A stretch of DNA of 53,469 bases, taken from positions 39,095 through 92,563 of the forward strand of contig JAHBMJ010000874.1 in NCBI GenBank assembly GCA_018398765.1, in the 5' to 3' direction. The position numbers were made by a program, and so were the translations under genes. Positions within the stretch are counted from its first letter, which is position 1. Each line of letters opens with the position of its first letter. Origin of the DNA: Chromera velia. Lineage: Eukaryota; Sar; Chromeraceae. Shown in pieces: positions 44,501 to 53,469 of this stretch. The notes below the pieces were generated by a model that saw only the letters and a list, made by a program, of their open reading frames with translations, ran no database searches and was not told the origin of the DNA.

Positions 44501-46068
44501 AGAAATCAGAGACGTACAGTGGGATGAGTTCTGGGAGAGAGGGGAGAGGGGAACAGATACGCTTTTCCTTCCCAGAGTCTTCTCATTGCCCTTTTGCCTA
44601 CTGTCCTTTCCTTTCATCCCTCTTCCTTCCTTCCTTTCTTTCTTTCTTTCTTTCCTTCTGTCAAAGTGGATTTCTCGATTGATTGATGAAAGCTCCCTGC
44701 CTCCGGGAATTAATGTGCGAAGTTGGGAGGAGGGCTCAACTGACGGACGCCCACTTGTTTCCTGGACTCAGCTCGTAATCCTGAAATTGTGATTTTGTTC
44801 GAGTGGCTTTTCTTTTTTTCTTTTGCTGACACACATTCCATGAAAACTGCTCCTCATTCCCCCGGTATTCATCTCTTTCCTGCTTTTGTGTTTTTCTTTC
44901 TTTTGTGTCTCCTTCGCTTCTTCATTCTTTCTTTTTCGGCTGCTGAGAGACAGACCATCTGATTCTTCTCCCTCAAATTTTTCTTCAGACAGACAGACAG
45001 ACAGACAGACAGAAAGGCATGCAATGCAGATCGCCTGACTGACTGACTGACTGACTGACGTGCATTTGGATCCTGAACTCAGTCCGAAGTAGTGCGGTTC
45101 TGCAGGCAGAGATGGACGCACAAACAAAAACTCGTCCCAGGAGGAAATTCGGACGCCAAAAAAATCCGCTGGAGAGTCCTAAAGACTTTTGTCTGTCTAC
45201 TCGCCTAGCTGTTTATGTGTTTACTTATATATCTGTCTGCCTGTTTGGAGAAAGAGAAACAGAAAGAGAGAAACAGAAACACAGGGTCCCTCCGTGTGAA
45301 AGAAGAGGTCAAACAGTCAGGCTGTACTCACACCTGATGTCTGTTTGTCTGCCAGCCCCTCGACAGACCTTCACGTACGACTTGCATACACACACTGTAT
45401 TACCGTTGGAAAGGGCCAGGGAGTAAGAAACCGATTCGAAAGAGACAGACAGATTCGTCACTAGTGCCCATTCCCCCTGTGTCCCCAATCTGTTTTGACA
45501 GCCGCACCACCTCCGAAATCTCGGGGATCCCCCTTGCTAGCCGGGGACTGTCTGTATGTGGGTGCACTTCTCAACTTCTCATCCAGAAAACACAGCCACA
45601 TCCACACCTTCCTTATCACCCATCCCGGAACACACAAGCATACACGTACTCATGCACAACATGGTTTTACCCGAACACGCACAGGGACGTACTTCCAGGT
45701 GCCACCGCACAGTGACCGAAACACTTCTCCACCGTCACACTTGAAATCTCGACTTCCTGCGCCCCTGCCCCGGTCGCGGAAGGCCTCAGCTTGAAACATC
45801 CCTTATACTCAAAGTCAACGCTCCTCTCTGATATGAGTGCGAGCAGTGCGTTGGGGCGGCAATGTGCTCTCCTGGAGGTGGACGGCACAGACGCCGAGAC
45901 GGATCTTCCGGGTCCCCCTTCGAAGAAAGAGGGAGAGTCCAGCTTGCCCGTGTCCTCAAGCGACTGGCTGAGGAAAGAGCGCAGTCCGAGAACAGTTCCC
46001 TGTTTGAGGGACGCCAGCCAGAGGAAGCCTTTCAGGAAGGACCCCAAAAGTTTTGCGCGCCTGGCCAT
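40253..46068 (-). CDS. Multi-WSC-domain surface protein, Thr-rich stalk, C-terminal TM
   Basis: Well-supported exons: 46068-45693 (signal-like N-terminus, then YKGCFKL opening WSC1), 45460-45334 (SYSLALSNGNTVCVCKSYV), 45099-45056 (HYFGLSSGSKCTS), 44780-44745 (DYELSPGNKWAS) and 44119-44073 (CFDMITGSEGWRALH, a new WSC). Next is about 43695-43529 (NECADESGASCSEGCAGDSG). 43251-42926 is a Thr/Pro mucin-like stalk, then LCVAFDGGAGELGAVGW. 42158-41942 has EECAKEAGRQKALFSL and DQCDAPCVGEPGVICGG. 41408-41122 has CFETLPESPTFGCEAECGGA. 40724-40680 and 40471-40253 encode a helix, the TM GGALLVGGAVGLQFFVY and a short cytosolic tail. WSC is a Cys-rich extracellular glycan-binding type domain, so this is probably a cell-surface or wall receptor. 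The five exons from 43251 to 40253 are in phase throughout; small exons between 45334 and 43529 remain unresolved. Confidence 0.82.
41541..41597. repeat. CT/CA microsatellite
   Basis: (CT)n followed by (CA)n in the WSC-gene intron 41409-41941. Confidence 0.8.
44991..45060. repeat. (ACAG)n and (CTGA)n tracts at a WSC-gene splice donor
   Basis: The (CTGA)n run abuts exon 45099-45056. On the gene strand the donor is read as gtcagtcagtcag, so the splice site is embedded in a tetranucleotide array. The (ACAG)n run lies just downstream in the intron. Confidence 0.8.
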
Positions 46069-47028
46069 CCTCTCAGGAAAGATCTTCTGTCCCTTGTCGC
46101 TGGATATGCCCGTCTCCTGTGCGCAACAGGTGCAGGCCTCAAGTCATCAGCTTACTTCACCTTCTCTTGACAAGAAAACCCGTCAGCTGCAAATACACTT
46201 GGGTGGACACATAATGTGCAGGCACGGGAATAGGACGGAGGCCCGCCAAACCCCTTTCGCAGAATTGCCCGTCTGCGTTCCAAGTCTCTCTCAGTCAGGA
46301 GACCTATTCAGCAAGGCCGGGTTGGCTGCAGCAGTATTTGTGTGCTCTCACGTGATCACCGGCCGATCCCTCAATACCAAATCTCCCGCAGCACCAAGTA
46401 CTCACGGCCTTCCATAACGTGTCCTACCAATGATGTCCTACCGGGTCAGCAAGACATATTGATGATGCCAGAGATTTTGAGTCGCAGCATGTCGCAGCAC
46501 CTTGGTCTGATCCAGCCGAGCCCCGCGGACTTTTTTTTTTGCGCGCGCGCACATGCATGCATCGCTGCCACGCGCGCGCATCGCGCGCGCTCGCGTGAAT
46601 TTGCATGCATGCATGCATGCACTCCGATCATACTCCGATCGAAATCTTTTTTTTTTTGACTTTAATTCATGCATGCACATTTATCGTACATCTATTTCAA
46701 TAGAGAGAGGGGAAGATCGACCCGCAAGACGGCAAAAGAGAGAATGAAGGTCTCTAGAAGGTTCTGTTCTGATGTTGACATCCTTTGAAGACTGCTTGGA
46801 AGAACAGATCGATGGATTCCGTCAATGAATGCCATAGTTAGTAGTTACGGAGTTGCCGTCGTAAGAAACGCAGGCGAAGCAAATTCAGGAAAGGAAAGGA
46901 GTCGGCTCTCCGTCCAGTAGAAGTCGCACACCTTGGGGCACAATCAACCCACTTTCTTACACTCTCACTTGCCCGCGTACGCGCTCAGACACACACACAG
47001 CCGCAGATAGAGATACAGACCAGAGAAA
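46069..47028. promoter_or_regulatory. Divergent upstream region with TGCATGCA and CG-rich blocks
   Basis: This is shared by the WSC gene (-) and the gene starting at 47029 (+). At 46541-46620 a T-run is followed by gcgcgcgcgcacatgcatgc, then further CGCGCG blocks and tgcatgcatgcatgca. Another ATGCATGCA is at 46668. TGCATGCA is a known ApiAP2 binding motif in apicomplexans; use here is inference. Open frames in the region are short and not supported as genes. Confidence 0.4.
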
Positions 47029-50000
47029 ATGGGGGATACTCAGTCTGCCCCCCATCCAGTCGATTACAGAGATTCCCAGTATGCTACAGAGCGCGTCTTC
47101 CCTCTACGCGAGTCAAGGGACCAAGAACAGGCCAGGGATATCGCCCACCTGCGTCTTTTGGCAGCTGCCGGTATTCCATTTAAGCACAACCCGACGTACC
47201 GAAGTCTGACCAATGACACCAGTTCCCAGTGGACAGACAGAAGACCCTCACACAGGGCGCGAAGAACTTCCTTCTCGTCCGATGGACCAAGAGGGACCAC
47301 CCTTACAGAGTTGAATCAGAAGGAAAGGGAATCTCTCTTGCGCTCCCGCCTCCAGCGCCAGGCAGAGGCTCACGGGGGCCCCAGTAAAAGGGAGAAGAAC
47401 CGCCCTGTGTCAGTAGAAAGCAAGGGGCGGCAGCAGCAGAAGAGACAAATCAGCATAGCCTCTGACACCACCAATGCCACTCAGCATCCTCTCGAATGGG
47501 CAACTCCAGTTATTCCTCTCGGTGCAAAGGACCGGGCAGGTCGCTCGGTCACCTTCCTCCCCCCCCGACCGCTTCTTCGCAGTGCGTCCCCCCTTTCCAA
47601 CACTGAGGTCACCCCTGTTGGCCCCTTTGACAGCGATGCCGGAGGTTCGTTCGTTCAGGACAAGAGAGCCTCCTCCCCCGATTCCGCAGTGAAGGATAAT
47701 GCCTCAGATGGCGGGCTTCGCGCATTTCTCCGAAAGCTTTCCACCTCTCTGGCCTCTTCCGTCGACAGCAGCAGCGGCGCCGGGTCTGCTGACCCTCAAG
47801 GGAGGCGATTCGAGGCCTTTGCTTTTGCAGAACTGGGGGCGGAGTCGCAGATGGAGAGGCTCACTGCTGCAGAGGCAGCAGACGCAGTTCCAAGAGGAAG
47901 AGGTTCACGCAATTCGGCGTTTCGGGTCCCTTCTTCCACCTCCTACCGGCATGCCTCCCTGCACGCCTGGGACGTTTTCCAGGCAGACACTGCGACGGGC
48001 GTGTTCTCTGCGCTCTGTATGCGGAAACCCCTGAAAGCGCGGAGCGGAAAGTTTCAGATTGTACAGATGAAATTTCTGGAAGCTGACTGGGTCAGTCGAT
48101 GAGCAAAAACAATTGGGGGGCCTGCAGGATAGGGATTGGAAACGAATGGAGGGAAAGGGTTTGCATGGATGGGGCTTTGGTAGGCGGTTCCTCGTCTCAT
48201 GACTGCTTATGGCTTCTGCCGTTTGATCAAAATTCGCGTCTTCATGCATCTCCTCCTTTCGGAATGAGTCTGCTTTTGTCTGGCATTTGTCTTCCCCGCT
48301 GCTGCTTTCTGTTGTAGCGTCTCCGGATCGTTCGTGGATTGTCAGAGCCGCCAGTGACATCTGACTGCCTTCTGCAGGTGTGTAAACGCACTTCTTAAAC
48401 GCTTCCTGTCTGTTCGTCAGTCTGTCTGTCTGTGTGACCTGATAAGAAGGAGGGAAACGAAGAAATGTATAGTGTGTCATTGTCTTCTATCCGCTAGTCT
48501 ATCGACGAGCTTGGGTAGAAATAAAAAGCGGCTCCCTAGCCCCCTCCCTTCCTGGCTGTGTGCAGGTGGCGGTCCGTCCTCTCCCCGCCTCCCTAGATCC
48601 CCAGGCCCCCCTCTCAGACGAGGAACTACTGAGACGACTAACCCTTGGCCTCGTGGCACTGCGAAACCGAAAACTGCAGTGCCGACTGAGGGGTCCGGGG
48701 GCCTTGAGAGGACAGGCGGGAGACGAGGGGGGGGCATCGATTGGGTTCCGCCATCTCGACGTTGCCTCTCCCGCGGCCCTGCCTGTGTGGACCCTCGCGA
48801 TCCAGGAGACGCGGTCGAAGTGTCTCTGGGCGTGCGCGTGGGTTCCCTCGGGGTTCAATCTGGAGACAGCGCTCTGGGAAGAGGGGCTGTTGGAGGGGGG
48901 GGAGGGGAGAGTGAGGAAGCAATCGTCCGGAGGATCTGTTCCCCTTCCCCTTCTTTTCGGCAGTTCTGGTTCGGCCCTCGGGGTCTCTGGGACTGGGTCC
49001 GTAGCCTCGGGGGCTCGGGACGCTGGGGAGAATGGGGGGGCATACTTGGACAGTAGCGCTGCGGCGGCTGCCTTTGCCCGTCGTAAGAAAGAAAGAGAAA
49101 CTGAGGCTAGGGCTGAGAGAGACAGCCGACGTGGGAGTGGAGGAAACGACGTTGAAAGCAGCTACGGGGGGACGATGAGAGAGCTTGCAGGGCCGGTGCC
49201 TTGGATTGAGGACATGGACCTCCTTTCTTTCTGCAAAGGGGGGAGGGGGGAGAGGGGCTTGCACGGGAGACGGCAAGTGTCTCCTCTGGGGTTTCAGGGA
49301 AGCGGGTCCTCTCTCTTCTTATCTGCTGGAAGTGAGTGAGTGAGTGAGGGAGGGAGGGAGTGAGTGAGTAAGTGAGTGAGTGAGTGAGTGAGTGAGCGAG
49401 TGAGGGAGGGAGTGAGTGAGTGAGTGAGTAAGTGAGTGAGTGAGTGAGGGAGGGAGGAAGGGAGGGAGGGAGTGAGTAAGTGAGTGAGTGAGTGAGTGAG
49501 TGAGGGAGGGAGGGAGTGAGTAAGTGAGTGAGTGAGTGAGTGAGTAAGTAAGTGAGTGAGTGAGTGAGTGAGTGAGGGAGGGAGTGAGTAAGTGAGTGAG
49601 TAAGTGAGTGAGTGAGTGAGTGAGTGAGGGAGGGAGTGAGTAAGTGAGTGAGTAAGTGAGTGAGGGAGGGAGGGAGTGAGTGAGTAAGTGAGTGAGTGAG
49701 TGAGTGAGTAAGTGAGTGAGTGAGTGAGTGAGGGAGTGAGGGAGTGAGTAAGTGAGGGAGGGAGGGAGTGAGTAAGTGAGTGAGTGAGTGAGTGAGTAAG
49801 TGAGTGAGGGAGTGAGTGAGTGAGTGAGTGAGTGAGTGAGTGCGTGAGTGCGCGTGTTATTCAATGAGTCAACGTATGCTGAAGCAGCGAAGTTTAGAGG
49901 GTCGTTCAGTATCGCCTCCAGGAAGGCAGATTCCGTTCAACTTCAGTGGAAGCCATAGGCTGCATGGCTGGTGCGGCACTCTGTGAGAACATGTGCTTGT

Positions 50001-50050
50001 GTGCGTGCATGTGTGCGTGCATGCATGTCAGGGTATCTTTGGGTGTCAAA

Positions 50051-50092
<42 letters not shown>

Positions 50093-50285
50093 TTGGGCAT
50101 GTATCTTCAATCGGCACGCACATGTCCGTATGTGTGTGCAGTTGTGCGTGCATTTGATTTGGGGGGGCCGGGGGGAAAAGGAGGGGCAAGAAAGGGTGGG
50201 AGCAGGGATTCAGGAAAGAATGGAGCGGGAAATAGAGAAATGAAATGAGCTCCTCAAGGAAGGAAGAGGGGTTTAAGGCAAAAAC

Positions 50286-50320
<35 letters not shown>

Positions 50321-50455
50321 CCAGATAGAAGGAAGGAAGGAGTCGAAAGGCGGAACGAAAACACGTTTGAAGAAACAACGCAACGGACGTCTCACTGTTC
50401 TCTCTCTTTCTCTCTCTGCATGTATGTACACCTACACATCGGTCTCTCTCCCTCC

Positions 50456-50510
<55 letters not shown>

Positions 50511-50512
50511 TC

Positions 50513-50554
<42 letters not shown>

Positions 50555-50558
50555 AGAA

Positions 50559-50610
<52 letters not shown>

Positions 50611-50641
50611 TGTATGTGTGTGTATGTGTGTGTGAGAGAGA

Positions 50642-50682
<41 letters not shown>

Positions 50683-52989
50683 TGACGATGTAGATCTTTA
50701 TGTTTGCCCATCCAGAAAGGAGGGCCGCCTTTCTTGAGACGGACAAGAAGCCTGGGTTGAGTTCTTTTGTCATCCTGCCTTTTCGCTTTTCTGTCTGGCT
50801 GGCTGACTGGCTGGCTATTTGTGTTGCTACTCGCGCTCTCAGTGACTGTTTGTGTTTCAAAAAGATGTGTTTGTTCTCTTTTTCTTTTTGCTCTTTCTGT
50901 GCAGGTGGGATGTCTTCGAATGACCATGTGCGGCGGCGGAGTCTGAGCATCTCGTCCACCTCCGCCGGAGGAGATGGAGGGCGCCGCATCAACGAAGGGG
51001 AACCCACAGAAGGGGGCGCAGTCTTCTGCGCGTATCCATTGGTAAGAGACACCGAAGGAGCACCCAAGTCGATGGCAAAACGGGCATCTGCATTTGCCCG
51101 GTCGCTAAGCGAGGAGTTAGGTCATTACGTGAACGTCTTTTTCTGGGGTCGGCAGATAGCAGAGAGGGTCAGGAGTGAGAGACGGACAGCAAGGCAGAGG
51201 GCGGAACGAAAGAAGGAGGCGCGCCTCGCAGAGGAGAAGGGAGAAGCTGGCGTGATGGTGCGAATGGAAGAGAATGGCCTCCGCCGTGCGAGCTGGGAGT
51301 CGGGTTTTGGCATTGTGTCTTCCGACGGAGTTGCTGTTTCCCTCCCAGGGTCGGAGGCACGAGTGCAGAGAGACGGGAGGGGCGCGGAGGGAGAGAGAGA
51401 GAGCCTCTTATCGAGTGACGTGAGAAGATTGGGGAGCTTGGGAAGCGATGGGGGGGTTCTGCACGTTTCGGGGGGCTCCTCTGTCGTCGGGCGAGAGCGG
51501 GGAAGGTGGGTCGGCTGGGAAGCAATCAGGGTTGATGAATCGTGAATTTCTCCGTGTGACTTGTCACTGCGGTCGTCCCAAGCATCGCTTCCAAAACATT
51601 GTGGTGTAAAGTGTCCCTTTGCTGCACTCGTTTGACTTTCGGTCTCCCAATAGAGTGGGGAAGCATCGATGTCTGGGTTTATTCGGATCACTCAATCAAT
51701 CAAGGAATGAATGATTGAATGAATCAGAAAAACAATGAATGAATGGACAAACACAACGGATGCTCTTCAATGTCGGTCCTCTTACGGTTGATATGTGACT
51801 GCTGTCTGCTGCTTTTCTGATGAACCGATCGACAGCAAAGTTCACGTGCCGGGGTATGATTCCTATTGTTTCTTTTTGTTGGGATGGTTTTGTTCATTCT
51901 CGGGCGTGTCTCAGAACAGAAAACTCGAGCGGACTTGCCGGTTGAGTCTCTGTAATTTTTTTTCTTGTCGTGCACTGGATGCTCTCTGTTTGACATTTGA
52001 GGCACTGGATACCCACCCACCCAACAAACAGAAATACGTAAACACAGTCATGGTACACGCCCGGGCATCCCTGTTTCACATCATTCGTCTACCTCTCTCT
52101 GCCTTCTTTCTTTTTCAACAAATTCTTCTTCTTTCTGTCTTTGCAGGCCCGCGGCAGCCCTTTTTCGGTCCCTCTCCTCGGCCTCTCTGGGCTCTGGTCC
52201 TTCACTTGTCACCCCCTCCTCTTCTCGAAATTGGGAGGGGAGCCTGGGGAGGGGGCGGCCACGGTTCCGCAGTCTGTCTGTGTCTGCTGCTGCAGACCGT
52301 AGACGTGAGGAGGCGCGGGAATCGAGGAGCAAAGAGTGGATCCGTCGGGCCAATGAGGTGAGGCAGGAGGGAGGGAGGGAGGGAGGGAGCGCTTTTTCTG
52401 GTTGGTTTCATGGAACTTCTCTTCTGGATGTTCTTGGAGAACCGATTTGCAGAGGGCCTCGAAGGCGCCCATAAAAACAGACTGCTGCTGTGGCTTCATG
52501 GGAGAATGTGCGGAGAAGAGAATGAAAGCCAGGCTATGACTGATAGACAGACTGTATGCAGGCAGAGAGATGCGTGGCTACTTTTTGACGAACTGACTGA
52601 TCGAAATAGAGACCGACGAACAAAGAACATAACTTTTTCAGCTCTCCTTTCTTCTCAGGCAGTCAAACGAAACGAACAGGAAAAGAAAAAGGAAACAAGA
52701 TTTGGAAAAGGCGTACAAAGAAAAGACGTACAATCCCACAGTGTCAAGGGAAGGGGCACAAACAACAATTTCAACGGGGCATGCGCCTGAGCAAGGACGC
52801 GAGATAGCGAGTGAGTGACTGTCTGCATGAGTCGACCGACGACTGCCTTCATGAGCGATTGAATGGTTAAGTGCGGATGTATGTGCAGACCTACGCTCCC
52901 AGGTCTTTCCCGCACCTTCACAGGGCAGCACTGCGAAGGGAGGCTGGGGGCGGGGCTCTGTTCATCCAGGGGAGCATGCACGTTTCTGA
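47029..52989 (+). CDS. Uncharacterised protein, six exons, about 974 aa
   Basis: The exons are 47029-48090, 48566-49331, 50905-51541, 52147-52357, 52663-52810 and 52889-52989, all phase-consistent with GT-AG introns. The start ATG lies in good context (aaaatggg). Residues 1-330 are polar and Ser/Arg-rich. A more ordered region spans the exon 1/2 junction ([16 protein letters not shown] joined to [20 protein letters not shown]) and continues [17 protein letters not shown]. Later come [19 protein letters not shown], a Glu/Arg coiled coil ([15 protein letters not shown]), a third-exon helix with [18 protein letters not shown], and a Lys/Arg/Glu C-terminal part ([17 protein letters not shown]). 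No signal peptide or TM. I do not recognise the family. The last two exons are less certain: at exon 5 an acceptor 4 bp earlier gives a different, shorter end at 52790. Confidence 0.68.
49332..49850. repeat. (GTGA)n/(GAGG)n array, about 520 bp, starting at a splice donor
   Basis: A near-perfect GAGT array with interspersed GGAG units. Its first GTGAGT is the donor of intron 49332-50904. Confidence 0.95.
50052..50090. repeat. (TG)n microsatellite
   Basis: A pure TG tract in intron 49332-50904. Confidence 0.9.
50288..50682. repeat. GA, CT and TG microsatellite cluster
   Basis: (GA)n at 50288-50316, (CT)n at about 50445-50478, (TG)n to 50580, then (GA)n and (TG)n to 50682, all in intron 49332-50904. 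Confidence 0.9.
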
Positions 52990-53469
52990 GGAGGAGAAGA
53001 AGGGTGGGCCTGTGAACGACAGAATGCTGCACCCAGTCTTCGAGAAGCTCTGACCGACCGAACGACCGACCGGTCTCAGAATTCGTTCGATCGTTCGACA
53101 GAAGGAAGGAATGGGCAGGGAGGGGGGAATTAAAGGCGAATGGGCATCCTGACAGACCGGAACAGTAGAACAAAAAAGAAGTGGAAAGCCTGGAGTTCTT
53201 CGCAGAATATATATATACATATATATATATATACACACACACACACATGCACACACATGCACACATATGCACGCAACCACAACACGCACTCACACAGGGA
53301 GGGGGGGGAGAGGGGGGTGGAAATAGGGTGGCACGCGCGATGTTCTCTCTTTGCTCAAAAAGAAAAACTGAGAAAACAAGTGGAACGATGTGGCGCGTGA
53401 GAAAACAGGCTGCAGAAAGAGAAGAATAAGGAAATAAGGAAGGAAAGGCAGAATGAGAGGGGGGAAGGG
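52990..53469. other. 3' flank of the last gene, low complexity
   Basis: GACC/GAAC repeats lie near 53051-53100, an AT/TA then CA repeat at 53206-53250, and G-runs at 53298-53330. If exon 6 were entered in a different phase, its frame would extend to a TGA at 53051-53053. No separate gene is supported. Confidence 0.45.

Noticed and set aside
45464-46417. Plus-strand frames (up to 208 codons) opposite the WSC exon 1
   Set aside because: Shadow of the minus-strand exon, which has a WSC motif and an in-phase donor.
46553-46660. Short Met/His/Ala/Cys-rich peptides over the TGCATGCA block
   Set aside because: They are repeat translation (ATG CAT GCA) and do not form a gene.
48472-49056. 194-codon Gly/Arg-rich frame overlapping exon 2 of the last gene
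   Set aside because: It is a different phase of a GC-rich exon; the accepted frame joins exons 1 and 3 in phase.

Overview
This is eukaryotic nuclear DNA. It shows spliceosomal GT-AG introns, gene spacing of several kb, retrotransposon and DNA-transposon relics, and long simple-sequence tracts inside introns. Protein families (WSC, TLDc, DUF4436, a Ser/Thr kinase), frequent TGCATGCA motifs, microsatellite-filled introns and a signal peptide followed by a plastid-type presequence fit an alveolate alga of the chromerid type (Chromera-like). That assignment is inference; no marker gene proves it. Gene models below were spliced by eye. A model was accepted only when reading phase was kept across every junction and the joined protein made family sense.

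Layout. 1-760: repeats and a probable terminal exon (+). 761-7275: no confident host gene; worn element debris and an LTR-like promoter region. 7276-9134: a secreted, possibly plastid-targeted protein (+), incompletely modelled. 10454-16936: a complete ten-exon DUF4436 membrane protein (-). 18502-19100: relic of an IS630/Tc1-type transposase (+). 19429-28022: a Ser/Thr kinase gene (+), now a pseudogene, with a 5.4-kb Copia-type LTR retrotransposon (21355-26751) inside one intron. 28023-30929: AT-rich region with a tRNA-derived SINE and a 385-bp MITE with 8-bp target duplications. 30930-36004: an eight-exon, four-TM protein of unknown family (-). 36200-37320: two copies of a repeated segment. 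37559-39568: a TLDc-domain protein with a zinc ribbon (+). 40253-46068: a multi-WSC-domain surface protein with a Thr-rich stalk and C-terminal TM helix (-). 47029-52989: a six-exon, about 974-aa protein of unknown family (+).

From 7276 onward the host genes alternate strictly in strand (+ - + - + - +), so each neighbouring pair is either divergent over a shared upstream region or convergent. Three genes encode membrane or surface proteins (DUF4436, four-TM, WSC). I see no operon-like or pathway logic linking them. The most unusual features are the introns: several consist almost wholly of one microsatellite, and six donors read GTCAGT.
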